This document shows positions 1-8,513 of a stretch of 64,000 bases of DNA, in pieces. The stretch's first letter is position 1. Each line of letters starts with the position of its first letter. The translations under genes were made by a program, and so were the position numbers. The notes under the pieces are model-generated. The model saw only the letters and a program-made list of their open reading frames with translations. It made no database searches and had not been told where the DNA came from. The stretch comes from GCA-2737725 sp033763995 (GTDB taxonomy: Bacteria; Pseudomonadota; Alphaproteobacteria; Rhodospirillales; Rhodospirillaceae), in contig JANRJL010000066.1 in NCBI GenBank assembly GCA_033763995.1, positions 1 to 64,000 on the forward strand. Direction: 5' to 3'.

Positions 1-414
1 TATGTGCTGCGCAGCAAGTCGGACCATCCAAAGATCAACTCCAACCGCGACATCCTTCATAAAATCGGCGTCACAGGCGGCGACATCCGTACACGTATCG
101 CCAACGCCAAGCTGGACCCCACCTTTTTGATGGCCGAGGTCGAGGTCGTTGCGACCTACGAGCTTTACAATATTAATCGCACCAAGCTTGAGAATTTGAT
201 CCATCGCTTCTTCGAGCACGCGCGCCTGGATATCGAAATCAAGGACCGTTTCGGCCAGCCCGTCATTCCCCGCGAGTGGTTTTTGGTGCCGCGTTTCGTC
301 GTTGATGAAGTCGTGGAGAGGATCAAAGACGGGACGATTGCAAACTATCGCTATGACGTGGGGCACGCCCGGCTGACTTTGAGAGAACCCGCGAGGGCTT
401 CCCGCAGCCTTTAG
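1..414 (+). CDS. GIY-YIG nuclease family protein, C-terminal part (5' end outside window)
   Basis: The reading frame is open from the first base and ends in TAG at 412-414, so the start lies to the left of the window. The visible part begins YVLRSKSD, followed by HKIGVTGGDIRTRI, which fits the GIY-YIG nuclease core (a YVL strand, then KIGxT and a conserved Arg). Further on are a helix with LENLIHRFF and the PREWFLVP motif typical of GIY-YIG proteins that carry this domain at the C-terminus. The missing N-terminal part could hold a helicase or DNA-binding domain. The substrate cannot be told from this fragment. A tRNA-Ala gene ends about 150 bp downstream on the other strand. Confidence 0.7.
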   Translation, partial: YVLRSKSDHPKINSNRDILHKIGVTGGDIRTRIANAKLDPTFLMAEVEVVATYELYNINRTKLENLIHRFFEHARLDIEIKDRFGQPVIPREWFLVPRFVVDEVVERIKDGTIANYRYDVGHARLTLREPARASRSL

Positions 415-560
415 GCCAATCACGTCCCGCACCGCGATTGTTTTCCCTGCGAACGCGCATGCAAAATCTTTGAGCGCTTCGGATATCCCGTTTTCTGCTT
501 ACGTGGTGCTTACGCGGGATTTTGGAGGGGCGGGCGGTTTCCGCTAAGTCATTGAGAAGA

Positions 561-636
561 TGGTGGAGCTGAGGAGGATCGAACTCCTGGCCTCGGCATT
601 GCGAACGCCGCGCTCTCCCAGCTGAGCTACAGCCCC
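561..636 (-). tRNA. tRNA-Ala (anticodon CGC)
   Basis: The minus strand folds into a full cloverleaf: acceptor GGGGCTG/CAGCTCC with the alanine identity pair G3-U70, D-arm GCTC/GAGC, anticodon stem CGGCG/TGCCG with loop TTCGCAA (CGC at 34-36), T-arm AGGAG-TTCGATC-CTCCT, discriminator A and encoded CCA. It decodes the alanine codon GCG, which is frequent in this GC-rich DNA. Confidence 0.97.
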
Positions 637-671
637 TGATCCATCGATGTCTTCGACCCGCCGGAAACCCC

Positions 672-702
672 GGAAAACCGTCCCGGACAAGTGGTCCCGG
701 GA
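672..702 (-). terminator. Possible intrinsic terminator after the beta-propeller gene
   Basis: Read on the minus strand, 20 nt past the stop of the 722-2449 gene, there is a GC-rich hairpin (TCCCGGGAC and GTCCGGGA, one bulged G, loop of about 5 nt at 681-702) followed by CGGTTTT. The T-run is short, so the call is tentative. It would separate the propeller pair from the tRNA gene. Confidence 0.4.
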
Positions 703-721
703 GCCGAAGGGCGCGGATACT

Positions 722-2449
722 TTATCGAAACATCCATGAAGTCAAGCCGCGCAGGGCCTCGCGGAACGAGGCCGGCCCGCCCGAGGGATGCAGCACATAA
801 AGTGCCGCTTGGATGTCGGAGGGCAGGTAAACCGTGCCGTCCGGGGCCGCGGCGATGCCGTTGAAAACCCAGGTCTCGGGCATCGGTGCCGGCGGAATCA
901 GGCCCACGCTCAGGCGACTCACGATTTCAGCCGCCTTCTGGGCGTCGGTGTTGGTCTGGGTGGGGTCGAAGGCCCACACTTGGCCGTCGCCGCTGTCGAC
1001 CACCGCGACTCGACCGTCGGGCAACATAGCCACGCCCTCGGGACGCTTCAGGCCCACGCCGATATTGCGCCAGGTGCTCGCGGTCAGGTCGACTTCCACC
1101 AAACGGCCAGTGGCCGCGTCGCTGACGTAGAGCTTGCCGTCAACGTCTTGCGCGATCCCCATGGGTTGCTCGAACACGCCGTCAAGCGTGGCGCGCGAGC
1201 CGTTGGGCCCAAGCACCGTCAAACGCTTCGCGCCGCTCTCGGCCACGACGATGGTGCCGTCGGCGCGCATCACGGCGGCGGTGGGCATCGCGAACCCGGA
1301 GTGAATCTCGGTCGCATCCCTGCTGGTCGAGTCGGCCAGGATCACGTTGCCGCTGAACCACGATGTAATGACCATCACATCCCGCTCGCCCATGCGCGTG
1401 ATGTTGACGTTGCTGGGGTAGGGCGAGGCCCGCCCGGCCGGGATCAACGTGCGGACCTGCCCGCTCTGGGCATCCACCGCGCGCAAGGCGAACATATCGG
1501 CCACGTAGATGGTCTTGCCGTCGCTCGACATCGCCACGCCGCCGGGCACGGTGAGGTGGCCTTCGGCGCGCTGGCCCGCCACGACCGGCCGCATCGCCTT
1601 GGAGACGGGATCGATTTCGAAAATGCCGTTGCGCGTGATGCTGGAGGCGTAAATCTTGTCGGCCCAGGGCGTGCCCGCGGGGCCCATGGCCAGATTGTCG
1701 ATCCCCGGCTCGATGGTGGCGATGAGCACCTTCTCGCCGGTGTCTTTGTTCAACTGCGTCACCGTGCCGGCATCGAAGTCACCGACATAGAGCAGGCCCT
1801 TGGAGTCCATCTCCACGGCCGTGGGCCATTGGAAGCCCTCGGCGATGACGCTCACGGCCATGGTGTTTAGGTCAAGTTTGATGACCCGACCGAGGTCCGC
1901 TTGTGGCCCATACAGAAATCCATCGGGCGCGATCACGAACCCATTCAACCCGCCGGTTTGGTCCCACAATTTCTTGGGCGGCGTTTGGCCCGAAAGGTCC
2001 ACCTGCCATAGAGTTTGATTCGCGGGCCCGGTCTGGGTGACGAACAGCCGCCCATCGGGCGCGAAGCCCACGGTGTTCACGCTCGGCAAATTCTCGGCGA
2101 TGACGCGGGGTTTGCCGCCGGGGGCCTGTGCATAGAGTTTCCCCACGGCCACGGCCGTCCACACCATGGTGCCCGCGAAGGGCGTGCCTGCGGGCGCGAA
2201 GCCCACATCGTCGGCCATGCCCAGAGGCGCGCCCACGGCGACGCGGCGCTTGCCCGTGGCCACGTCGATAAGATGCACCGTCGAACCCATGATGTCGCCC
2301 GCGTACAAATCGCCGTCGGGCCCGAAGGCCAGACCGTGCACGCCGTGAAAGGGCCCCGCCGGAACCAGCAGGCGGGCCCTGTAGGCGGCCTCGGCTTGGG
2401 TGGCGGTCAGAACAAGGCCCAGCGACAGGGCAATGGCGCGAAAACTCAT
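722..2449 (-). CDS. Secreted SMP-30/NHL-type beta-propeller protein (paralogue 1)
   Basis: The 575-residue protein starts at the ATG at 2449, chosen because MSFRAIALSLGLVLTATQAEA is a good Sec signal peptide; an in-frame start 57 bp upstream would bury it. The rest is a run of roughly 40-residue units with FAPDGRLFV, MDSKGLLYVGD and MLPDGRVAVVDSG-like strands, as in SMP-30/gluconolactonase, NHL and Vgb propellers. Two six-bladed propellers would fit the length. It lies 8 bp downstream of a paralogue in the same orientation, so the two are probably co-transcribed. The propellers may bind or hydrolyse a lactone-like ligand in the periplasm, but no catalytic metal set could be assigned, and a pure binding role is equally possible. 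Confidence 0.7.
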   Translation of the reverse strand: MSFRAIALSLGLVLTATQAEAAYRARLLVPAGPFHGVHGLAFGPDGDLYAGDIMGSTVHLIDVATGKRRVAVGAPLGMADDVGFAPAGTPFAGTMVWTAVAVGKLYAQAPGGKPRVIAENLPSVNTVGFAPDGRLFVTQTGPANQTLWQVDLSGQTPPKKLWDQTGGLNGFVIAPDGFLYGPQADLGRVIKLDLNTMAVSVIAEGFQWPTAVEMDSKGLLYVGDFDAGTVTQLNKDTGEKVLIATIEPGIDNLAMGPAGTPWADKIYASSITRNGIFEIDPVSKAMRPVVAGQRAEGHLTVPGGVAMSSDGKTIYVADMFALRAVDAQSGQVRTLIPAGRASPYPSNVNITRMGERDVMVITSWFSGNVILADSTSRDATEIHSGFAMPTAAVMRADGTIVVAESGAKRLTVLGPNGSRATLDGVFEQPMGIAQDVDGKLYVSDAATGRLVEVDLTASTWRNIGVGLKRPEGVAMLPDGRVAVVDSGDGQVWAFDPTQTNTDAQKAAEIVSRLSVGLIPPAPMPETWVFNGIAAAPDGTVYLPSDIQAALYVLHPSGGPASFREALRGLTSWMFR

Positions 2450-2457
2450 GAATGCTC

Positions 2458-4098
2458 TCAATTCGTTTTGGGCGTGAATTTCAGTAGCGTGTTGTCGATA
2501 TCGCAAGTCACGTAAATCGCGCCGGTCTCGTCCGTGGCCACGCCGGTGGGCATATACACCGGCGCGGGCGCGCGGGTGAACATTTCGCCCAGGGGCAGAT
2601 CGTCGGCGATCACGGTCTTGGCCCCCGTGCGCGGATCAACCATCGTCAAGCGGCGCGCGCCCACCTCCGCGACGGCGATGCGGCCATCGTCTAATACGGT
2701 CAAACCCTCGGGCTGGACCAAGCCCGTCGCCAGTGTGGTCTGTGTGCCGGTGGCCTGATCAATGCTGAGCAAGGCTCCCGCCTCGGCCTCGCCCACGATC
2801 AATTTGCCGCCGGGGTCCAGGGCCAGGCCCACGGGCCCCCGCAGGCCGCCGGCGACAACACTCCGGTCGGGCGATGCGCCGGGCATGAGTTTCAAGACCT
2901 CGCCCGTGGCGTAATCGGCAACGAAAATGTCAGCACCCCTAGCCGTCACGCCCATGGGCGCCTTGAAGCCGCTCAAGGTGTGTCGCGCGCGGCCCGTGGC
3001 GCGGTCAATGACCACGACCGTGGGCCGGCGGACATAACTGATGACGATGGACGCCTCGGTTACGGCCACGGCCGAGGACGCGCGCGTGGCCAGGTCGAAG
3101 GGCAGCAACTCCGTCTCGCCGGTGGCCGCATCGACGAAGCGATATCCGAAGGCATCCGTGACCAGCAGCGCCGGCTTGCCGTTGCGCTTAATCGTCGCCA
3201 AGCCCCCGGGGGCGGCGAGGCGCCCCTGAATCAGCACTCGCTGCGCTCCCGTGTCGGAGTTCACGGCAACGATGGAATTGTCCGAGGGCCGCGACACATA
3301 AATCGTGTCGTCGGGCCCGATCGCGAGGTTATCCAAGGGCGGCGCGACAGTGGCGATGCGAATGGTCTCGCCGCTCGAGGGATTCACGAACGTGATCTTT
3401 CCCGTCGTCCAATCGATGGTGAAAAGATTGCCATGGGAATCGGCTTTCACCGCCACGGGCTGGCCCAGGCCGTCGGCGATGACGGTGGCCTCGCCCGTCG
3501 CCAAATCCACGCGGCCCACCGCGCCGCGCTCGGCCATGGGCACATAGAGGCCGTTCTTGCCGTCGCCGACAAAGGCGTTGATACCGCCCAGGCCCTTGGC
3601 CACCACGCGCGGCGCGGCCTGGCCCGTGATGTCGGCCTCCAGCAACACATCGGGCTGGCCCAGTTGGCCCGTGAAGAGGCGCCCATCATGTGTGAAGTTG
3701 ACGGGGTTGATCATGGGAAGGTTCTTGGCCAGCGTGACCACGCTGCCGTCGGGCCGGCGCGCGCGCAACTCGCCCGCCAAGATCGCGGTCCATACTAAAG
3801 TACCGTCGGCGGCTATGGCCACGTCGTCGGCCTCGCCCTCGGGCGCGCCCACGACGCGCTCCACCGTGCCGGTGGTCACGTCGACGCGGTAAATGCCGGG
3901 GCTGATGACACTGCCGACATACAATGTTCCGTCGGGCCCGAAGTTCATGCCGGCGAGGCCGTGGGGCGACACGCCGTCCACGGCGCCCGCGATGCCGGGC
4001 ACGAGCACGCTGCGCTCATAGCTTTGCGCCAGCGCGCCGCCGCCCAGCGCCGCGCAGACGACCGCCGCCCATGCGCGCTCCTGCCATCTCAACGTCAT
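2458..4098 (-). CDS. Secreted SMP-30/NHL-type beta-propeller protein (paralogue 2)
   Basis: The 546-residue product has an N-terminal signal peptide (hydrophobic core to about residue 24, ALAQ cleavage region). It then shows repeated blades with the pattern GPDGTLYVG, SHGNLFTIDWTTGKI and LDDGRIAVAEVGARRLT. GGGAGGGAAA-like purine sequence (GGGAGGGAAA) directly precedes the ATG and supports the start. The gene is first in a two-gene unit with the paralogue just downstream (8-bp gap). The N-terminal blades of the two proteins align closely (LVPAG/LVPGI, GEADDVAIA/GMADDVGFA), indicating a tandem duplication. The substrate is unknown. A divergent yggT begins 108 bp upstream. Confidence 0.7.
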   Translation of the reverse strand: MTLRWQERAWAAVVCAALGGGALAQSYERSVLVPGIAGAVDGVSPHGLAGMNFGPDGTLYVGSVISPGIYRVDVTTGTVERVVGAPEGEADDVAIAADGTLVWTAILAGELRARRPDGSVVTLAKNLPMINPVNFTHDGRLFTGQLGQPDVLLEADITGQAAPRVVAKGLGGINAFVGDGKNGLYVPMAERGAVGRVDLATGEATVIADGLGQPVAVKADSHGNLFTIDWTTGKITFVNPSSGETIRIATVAPPLDNLAIGPDDTIYVSRPSDNSIVAVNSDTGAQRVLIQGRLAAPGGLATIKRNGKPALLVTDAFGYRFVDAATGETELLPFDLATRASSAVAVTEASIVISYVRRPTVVVIDRATGRARHTLSGFKAPMGVTARGADIFVADYATGEVLKLMPGASPDRSVVAGGLRGPVGLALDPGGKLIVGEAEAGALLSIDQATGTQTTLATGLVQPEGLTVLDDGRIAVAEVGARRLTMVDPRTGAKTVIADDLPLGEMFTRAPAPVYMPTGVATDETGAIYVTCDIDNTLLKFTPKTN

Positions 4099-4206
4099 TT
4101 TCCCTCCCGTCCCCCGGCGCGCGGACGACCCGCGCCTTGCGCCCCGCCCGACCCCTCATTACCTTACAGCGTGCCCCGCGCCCCCGTCACTTGAAAGTCC
4201 CCGCCC

Positions 4207-4509
4207 GTGTTGTTGGTTCCCATCGTCAATGTCGTCGACATTCTCATCGGTCTCTACTGGTGGGCGGTCATCATCTCCGTGGTCATGAGCTGGCTGGTCA
4301 CCTTCAACGTGGTGAACACCCAGAACCAGTTCGTCTACATGATCGGCAGCGCGCTTAATCGGTTGGTGGAGCCACCGCTGCGTCTCATTCGGCGTTATCT
4401 GCCCATCTTCGGCGGGCTCGACCTGTCGCCCATCGTGCTGTTGTTGGCGTTGTACTTGGTGCGCGAATACCTGGGCGTGTTTCGTGCATGGTTGATCGCG
4501 GGCGGATAA
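4207..4509 (+). CDS. YggT family membrane protein
   Basis: This 100-residue protein starts with GTG. It has two hydrophobic segments (about residues 4-28 and 70-90) around the family motif GSALNRLVEPPLRLIRRYLP. That length and layout match single-copy YggT proteins of alphaproteobacteria. YggT is an inner membrane protein whose exact function is unsettled; links to osmotic tolerance and cell division proteins are reported in other bacteria. It leads the cluster yggT-yggU-folD, an arrangement common in this class, with only 13 bp to the next gene. Confidence 0.88.
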   Translation: MLLVPIVNVVDILIGLYWWAVIISVVMSWLVTFNVVNTQNQFVYMIGSALNRLVEPPLRLIRRYLPIFGGLDLSPIVLLLALYLVREYLGVFRAWLIAGG

Positions 4510-4522
4510 GCGCGCCGCCATC

Positions 4523-4831
4523 ATGACCTTCTATCGCCGCGCCTCCGGCGGCATCACGCTGACAGTGCGCGCGACCTCCAAGGCGTCGGCGGATAAAGTC
4601 GACGGCGTGGCGGCGATGCCCGAAGGTCCGGCCCTGAAAATCAAGGTCGGGGCGCCGCCCGACAAGGGCAAGGCCAACGCCGCCATTTGTGCTCTTCTCG
4701 CCCGGGCCCTTGGTGTGCCAAAAAGCGCCGTCACGATTTCATCCGGCGCAACGGACCGGCGCAAGGTCGTCGCCGTCACGGGCGATCCCGACGCGCTCAT
4801 CGCCATCGCTCAACAGTGGACCACGCCATGA
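4523..4831 (+). CDS. DUF167/YggU family protein
   Basis: The 102-residue protein carries the YggU/DUF167 signature: VRATSKASADKVDG, then LKIKVGAPPDKGKANAAI and a C-terminal SGATDRRKVV strand. The family has a small alpha/beta fold and no agreed biochemical role. The gene sits between yggT and folD and its TGA overlaps the folD ATG (ATGA), so translation of the two is probably coupled. Confidence 0.88.
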   Translation: MTFYRRASGGITLTVRATSKASADKVDGVAAMPEGPALKIKVGAPPDKGKANAAICALLARALGVPKSAVTISSGATDRRKVVAVTGDPDALIAIAQQWTTP

Positions 4832-5739
4832 CCTCACCCATCGTCATCGACGGCAAGGAAGCCTCCGGGCGGCTGAAGGCCGCCATCACCGCGTCCGTCG
4901 CCGCCATGAAATCCAGGCACGACATCGTGCCGGGCTTGGCCACGGTGCTGGTGGGCGAGGATCCCGCCAGTCAGGTCTATGTGCGCAGCAAGCAAAAAAC
5001 CGCCACGGCGGCGGGCATGAATTCTTTTCAGCACGACTTGCCGGCCACCACGTCACAAGCCGACTTGTTGGCTCTGATCGCCAAGCTCAATGCCGACCCG
5101 GCCGTGAACGGCATTCTGGTGCAATTGCCGCTGCCCAAGCACATCGATCAGTTCGCCGTCATCAACGCCATCGATCCGGCCAAGGATGTCGACGGTCTGC
5201 ATCCCATCAGCGCCGGACGGTTGCTGGCCGGCGGAGACACGCTGGTCTCCTGCACGCCCATGGGCTGCCTCATGCTCATCGCCGACGTGCGGCCCACCAT
5301 CGCCGGGCTACATGCCGTGGTGCTGGGCCGCTCGATCTTGGTGGGCAAGCCGGTGTCGCTGTTGTTGCTCAACGAAAACTGCACCGTCACCATGGCGCAC
5401 TCGAAAACGCAGGATCTGCCCGCGCTGTGCCGCACGGCCGACATATTGGTGGCGGCCGTGGGCAAGGCGGAAATGGTCAAGGGCGACTGGATCAAGCCGG
5501 GCGCCATCGTTGTCGACGTCGGCATCAACCGCGTGGCCACGCCCGACGGGAAAGGAAAACTGGTGGGCGACGTGGACTATGCCGCCGCGGCCAAAGTCGC
5601 CGGCGCCATCACGCCCGTGCCGGGCGGCGTCGGGCCCATGACCATCGCGTGCCTGATGCTCAACACGCTCAAGGCCGCGTGCCGGCAGCGCGGCATCACC
5701 GACATTGCCGTGCCCACGCGCTTGCCGCCGAAAGCTTAG
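4828..5739 (+). CDS. folD: Bifunctional methylenetetrahydrofolate dehydrogenase/cyclohydrolase
   Basis: The 303-residue enzyme interconverts 5,10-methylene-, methenyl- and 10-formyl-tetrahydrofolate using NADP. The catalytic YVRSK motif with the active-site Lys is at about 51-55; QLPLPKHID, DVDGLHP, the nucleotide-binding GRSILVGKPVSLLLL and the C-terminal PVPGGVGPMT are all present. The ATG was chosen because it overlaps the yggU stop by 4 bp and gives the standard length. The stop overlaps the convergent crotonase gene by 4 bp, leaving no room for a terminator. Confidence 0.97.
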   Translation: MTSPIVIDGKEASGRLKAAITASVAAMKSRHDIVPGLATVLVGEDPASQVYVRSKQKTATAAGMNSFQHDLPATTSQADLLALIAKLNADPAVNGILVQLPLPKHIDQFAVINAIDPAKDVDGLHPISAGRLLAGGDTLVSCTPMGCLMLIADVRPTIAGLHAVVLGRSILVGKPVSLLLLNENCTVTMAHSKTQDLPALCRTADILVAAVGKAEMVKGDWIKPGAIVVDVGINRVATPDGKGKLVGDVDYAAAAKVAGAITPVPGGVGPMTIACLMLNTLKAACRQRGITDIAVPTRLPPKA

Positions 5740-6503
5740 TTGAACTTTGAAAAGTCCGCCGAGCGCTTGGCGAAGAAGGCGGCCACGGCCTCCTGCAGTT
5801 CGGCCGATTGCAATCGCGCGCCGAACACCTTGGCCTCGGCGGCAATGACGGCCTTGATATGCGCCAAGTCGCCGCGCAACAGGGCCTTGGTCTCGCGCAA
5901 GGCGGCCGGCGGCTTGGCGGCCAACATCGCGGCCTTGGCCTTCACGGTGGCCTCCAACTGATCGGTGGGCACGATCGTGCCGATGAGGCCCCATTTGAGC
6001 GCGCTTTCGGCGTCGAAGGCGTCGCCGCTGCCCAGCAGCTCTTGTGCTTTGCGCATGCCGACAAAGCGCGGCAATAAAAGACTCGATCCGAACTCCGGCA
6101 CCAAGGCGAGATTCACGAAGGGCAGCGCGAACTTGGCCGAAGGCACGGCGACGGCCAGATCGCAATGCAGCAATAAAGTAGTACCGATACCCACGGCCAC
6201 GCCGTTGACGGCGGCGATGACGGGCTTTTTGAAGCCCGCCAGGGCATCCATGAATTGAAACACCGGCGCGGAGGGATCCTTGGGCGGGTTCTCGGCGAAG
6301 TCCTTCAGATCGTTGCCCGCCGTGAAGGAATCTCCCGACCCGGTCATGATCACCACTCTCACGGCCGCATCGGCCTCGGCCGCGCGCAGGGCGTCGGCGA
6401 GGGCAGAATACATCGCCGCCGTGATGGCGTTCTTCTTGTCGGCGCGATTGAGCCGCAGGGTCAGAACCGCGCCATCTTTTTGAACTTGGATCAAATCAGT
6501 CAT
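5736..6503 (-). CDS. Enoyl-CoA hydratase/isomerase family protein (crotonase fold)
   Basis: The 255-residue protein has the crotonase oxyanion-hole segments (TAGNDLKDF and AVNGVAVGIGTTLLLHCD) and one acidic residue in PFVNLALVPEFGSS. The first catalytic Glu of true hydratases (GGxxE) is not present; GIGTT stands there. That pattern fits an enoyl-CoA isomerase of the PaaG or peroxisomal ECI type better than a hydratase. AAGGAGCG lies 3 nt before the ATG. It follows argG on the minus strand with a 35-bp gap and may be read through from it. The exact substrate is not known. Confidence 0.8.
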   Translation of the reverse strand: MTDLIQVQKDGAVLTLRLNRADKKNAITAAMYSALADALRAAEADAAVRVVIMTGSGDSFTAGNDLKDFAENPPKDPSAPVFQFMDALAGFKKPVIAAVNGVAVGIGTTLLLHCDLAVAVPSAKFALPFVNLALVPEFGSSLLLPRFVGMRKAQELLGSGDAFDAESALKWGLIGTIVPTDQLEATVKAKAAMLAAKPPAALRETKALLRGDLAHIKAVIAAEAKVFGARLQSAELQEAVAAFFAKRSADFSKFN

Positions 6504-6538
6504 GGCGCTCCTTGCCCTAAAATATGAGGTCGTGGGTG

Positions 6539-7759
6539 CTACCCACCCGCCATTTTACCCAGGCGCAAGCGCAGCGCGTTCAATTTAATGAAACCCTCGG
6601 CGTCGTGCTGATCGTAAACCGAGTCTTCCTCGAAAGTGACGTAGTCCATGCGGTAGAGCGAGTTGGGCGACTTGCGGCCCACCACCGAGGCGCAGCCCTT
6701 GAACAACTTCAGGCGCACCACGCCGTTGACGCGCTTCTGGGTTTGGTCGATGGCCGCCTGCAACATCTCGCGTTCGGGCGCGAACCAATAGCCGGTGTAA
6801 ACCATCTTGGCGTAGCGCGGCATCATCTCGTCTTTCAGATGCATCGCCTCGCGGTCCAGCGTGATGGATTCCATGGCGCGGTGCGCCGTGTGCAAAATCG
6901 TGCCGCCGGGCGTTTCGTACACGCCGCGGCTCTTCATGCCGACGTAGCGGTTTTCCACCAGGTCCAAGCGGCCCACGCCGTGCTTGCCGCCGAGCTTGTT
7001 GAGTCTGGCGAGCAAGTTGGCGGGCGAAAGCTTCTCGCCGTTCACGGCCACGGCATCGCCCTTGGCGAATTCGACTTCCACGTACTCGGGCGTATCGGGA
7101 GCCTTCTGCGGCGATACCGTCAGGCGGAACATGTCGTCGCTGGCCTCGACCCAGGGGTCTTCCAGCGCTTTGCCCTCATACGAAATGTGCAGCAGGTTGG
7201 CGTCCATCGAATAAGGCGCTTCGCCGCGCTTATCCTTGGGGATGGGAATTTGGTGCTTCTCGGCGTACTCGATCATCTGCGTGCGCGAGGTCAAATCCCA
7301 TTCGCGCCAGGGGGCGATGATTTTTACTTCGGGCTTCAGCGCATAAGCCGTGAGTTCGAAACGCACCTGGTCGTTGCCCTTGCCCGTGGCGCCGTGAGAG
7401 ATGGCGTCGGCCCCGGTCTCGTTGGCGATCTCCACCAGCCTTTTCGCGATGAGCGGGCGGGCGATGGACGTGCCCAGCAGGTACACGCCCTCGTAGAGCG
7501 CATTGGCGCGGAACATGGGGAACACGAAGTCGCGCACGAACTCTTCCTTCAAATCTTCGATGAAGATCTGCTTGATGCCCATCAGCTCGGCTTTTTTGCG
7601 CGCGGGTTCCAGCTCCTCGCCCTGGCCCAGGTCGGCGGTGAAGGTGACCACCTCGCAACCTTTTTCCACCTGCAGCCAGCGCAGGATGATCGAGGTATCG
7701 AGCCCGCCGGAATAGGCCAGCACGACTTTCTTGGGGGCTTTCTTGTGGGACACGGCCAT
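6539..7759 (-). CDS. argG: Argininosuccinate synthase
   Basis: The 406-residue enzyme joins citrulline and aspartate with ATP in arginine biosynthesis. The P-loop-like AYSGGLDTS is at residues 15-23. The family blocks TADLGQGEE, SHGATGKGNDQVRFE and PYSMDANLLHISYEG follow in order, and the length is normal. A sigma-70-like promoter is visible 45 bp upstream. No other arginine gene is nearby. Confidence 0.98.
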   Translation of the reverse strand: MAVSHKKAPKKVVLAYSGGLDTSIILRWLQVEKGCEVVTFTADLGQGEELEPARKKAELMGIKQIFIEDLKEEFVRDFVFPMFRANALYEGVYLLGTSIARPLIAKRLVEIANETGADAISHGATGKGNDQVRFELTAYALKPEVKIIAPWREWDLTSRTQMIEYAEKHQIPIPKDKRGEAPYSMDANLLHISYEGKALEDPWVEASDDMFRLTVSPQKAPDTPEYVEVEFAKGDAVAVNGEKLSPANLLARLNKLGGKHGVGRLDLVENRYVGMKSRGVYETPGGTILHTAHRAMESITLDREAMHLKDEMMPRYAKMVYTGYWFAPEREMLQAAIDQTQKRVNGVVRLKLFKGCASVVGRKSPNSLYRMDYVTFEEDSVYDQHDAEGFIKLNALRLRLGKMAGG

Positions 7760-7803
7760 GGGGACGGGGCTCGCTTGGGGTCACGGGGTGGGAAAGGGCG
7801 CGC

Positions 7804-7831
7804 AGTATAGGCAGCGCGAAAGCGCGGGCAA
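7804..7831 (-). promoter_or_regulatory. Candidate sigma-70 promoter for argG
   Basis: On the minus strand TTGCCC (7831-7826) and TATACT (7809-7804) are separated by 16 bp and point at argG, whose ATG is at 7759. The -10 matches consensus at 5 of 6 positions and the -35 is weaker. Confidence 0.45.
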
Positions 7832-7872
7832 GAGCGGGCGCGCGTCAATCGGTCATGGACCGGGCCACCCGC

Positions 7873-7903
7873 GATGTGTATAATCCTGAGAATCATACAC
7901 ATC
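7873..7903 (+). promoter_or_regulatory. vapBC operator/promoter palindrome
   Basis: The perfect 9-bp inverted repeat GATGTGTAT (7873-7881) and ATACACATC (7895-7903) with a 13-bp spacer sits 10 bp before vapB. TATAAT at 7879-7884 overlaps the left arm and is probably the -10 element. This is the expected layout for autorepression by a VapB-VapC complex. Confidence 0.7.
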
Positions 7904-7913
7904 GGATTTCGCC

Positions 7914-8117
7914 ATGCGCACCAACATCGATATCGACGATCAATTGATGGAAAAAGCCCTCAAGGCCACGGGGTTGAAGACCAAGAAAGCCGCCGTTGAA
8001 CAGGGCCTGCGGACCCTGATTCGGATACGCGAGCAGCAAGGCATTCGCGATCTGCGCGGCAAGGTGCGTTGGGTCGGCGATTTGAACGAAAGCCGGCTCG
8101 GCCGCAACACGAAATGA
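7914..8117 (+). CDS. vapB: VapB-type antitoxin (ribbon-helix-helix, DUF2191-like)
   Basis: The 67-residue protein begins MRTNIDIDDQLMEKALKATG, the standard N-terminus of the VapB/DUF2191 antitoxin family. A beta strand (TNIDID) contacts DNA and two helices follow (KTKKAAVEQGLRTLI). The C-terminal LRGKVRWVGDLNESR is the segment that usually occupies the VapC active site. It overlaps vapC by ATGA and has its own palindromic operator. Confidence 0.88.
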   Translation: MRTNIDIDDQLMEKALKATGLKTKKAAVEQGLRTLIRIREQQGIRDLRGKVRWVGDLNESRLGRNTK

Positions 8118-8503
8118 TCGTCGTCGATAGCTCGGTTTGGATCGACTACCTCAACGATGTCGATACGCGGCAGACTCTCGACCTTGACGACCTGATCGAT
8201 CGCGAACCGCTGATCGTCGGCGACCTCATCTTGTGCGAAGTTCTGCAAGGACTGCGGACCGAGGCCGAGGCGCGGGCCGTCGAGCAGATGTTGCGCAGAT
8301 TCAATGTCGTTTCCTTGCTTGACGACGCCCTGGCCGTTCAAGCGGCCGCCAATTATCGCGCCCTCCGCCAGCGCGGGATCACGGTGCGCAAAACCATCGA
8401 CCTGATCATCGGCACCTTTTGCATCGAGAACGACCACGTGTTGCTGCACGCCGATCGCGACTTCGAGCCCCTGCGGAAACACCTGGGCTTGAGAACGATC
8501 TAA
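8114..8503 (+). CDS. vapC: VapC-type PIN-domain ribonuclease toxin
   Basis: The 129-residue protein is a PIN domain. The acidic active-site residues can be read: Asp5 in VVDSSVWID, Glu42 in LCEVLQG, Asp96 in KTIDLIIG and Asp114/Asp116 in HADRDF. VapC toxins cleave specific RNAs, often initiator tRNA or rRNA loops; the target here cannot be inferred. The ATG at 8114 overlaps the vapB stop, and a longer upstream start would have no family match. All catalytic residues are intact, so the toxin should be active. Confidence 0.9.
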   Translation: MIVVDSSVWIDYLNDVDTRQTLDLDDLIDREPLIVGDLILCEVLQGLRTEAEARAVEQMLRRFNVVSLLDDALAVQAAANYRALRQRGITVRKTIDLIIGTFCIENDHVLLHADRDFEPLRKHLGLRTI

Positions 8504-8513
8504 AATTCCGGAT

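Noticed and set aside
561..636. tRNA-Ala as an integration site of a mobile element
   Set aside because: No integrase gene and no direct repeat of the tRNA 3' end was seen in the flanks.
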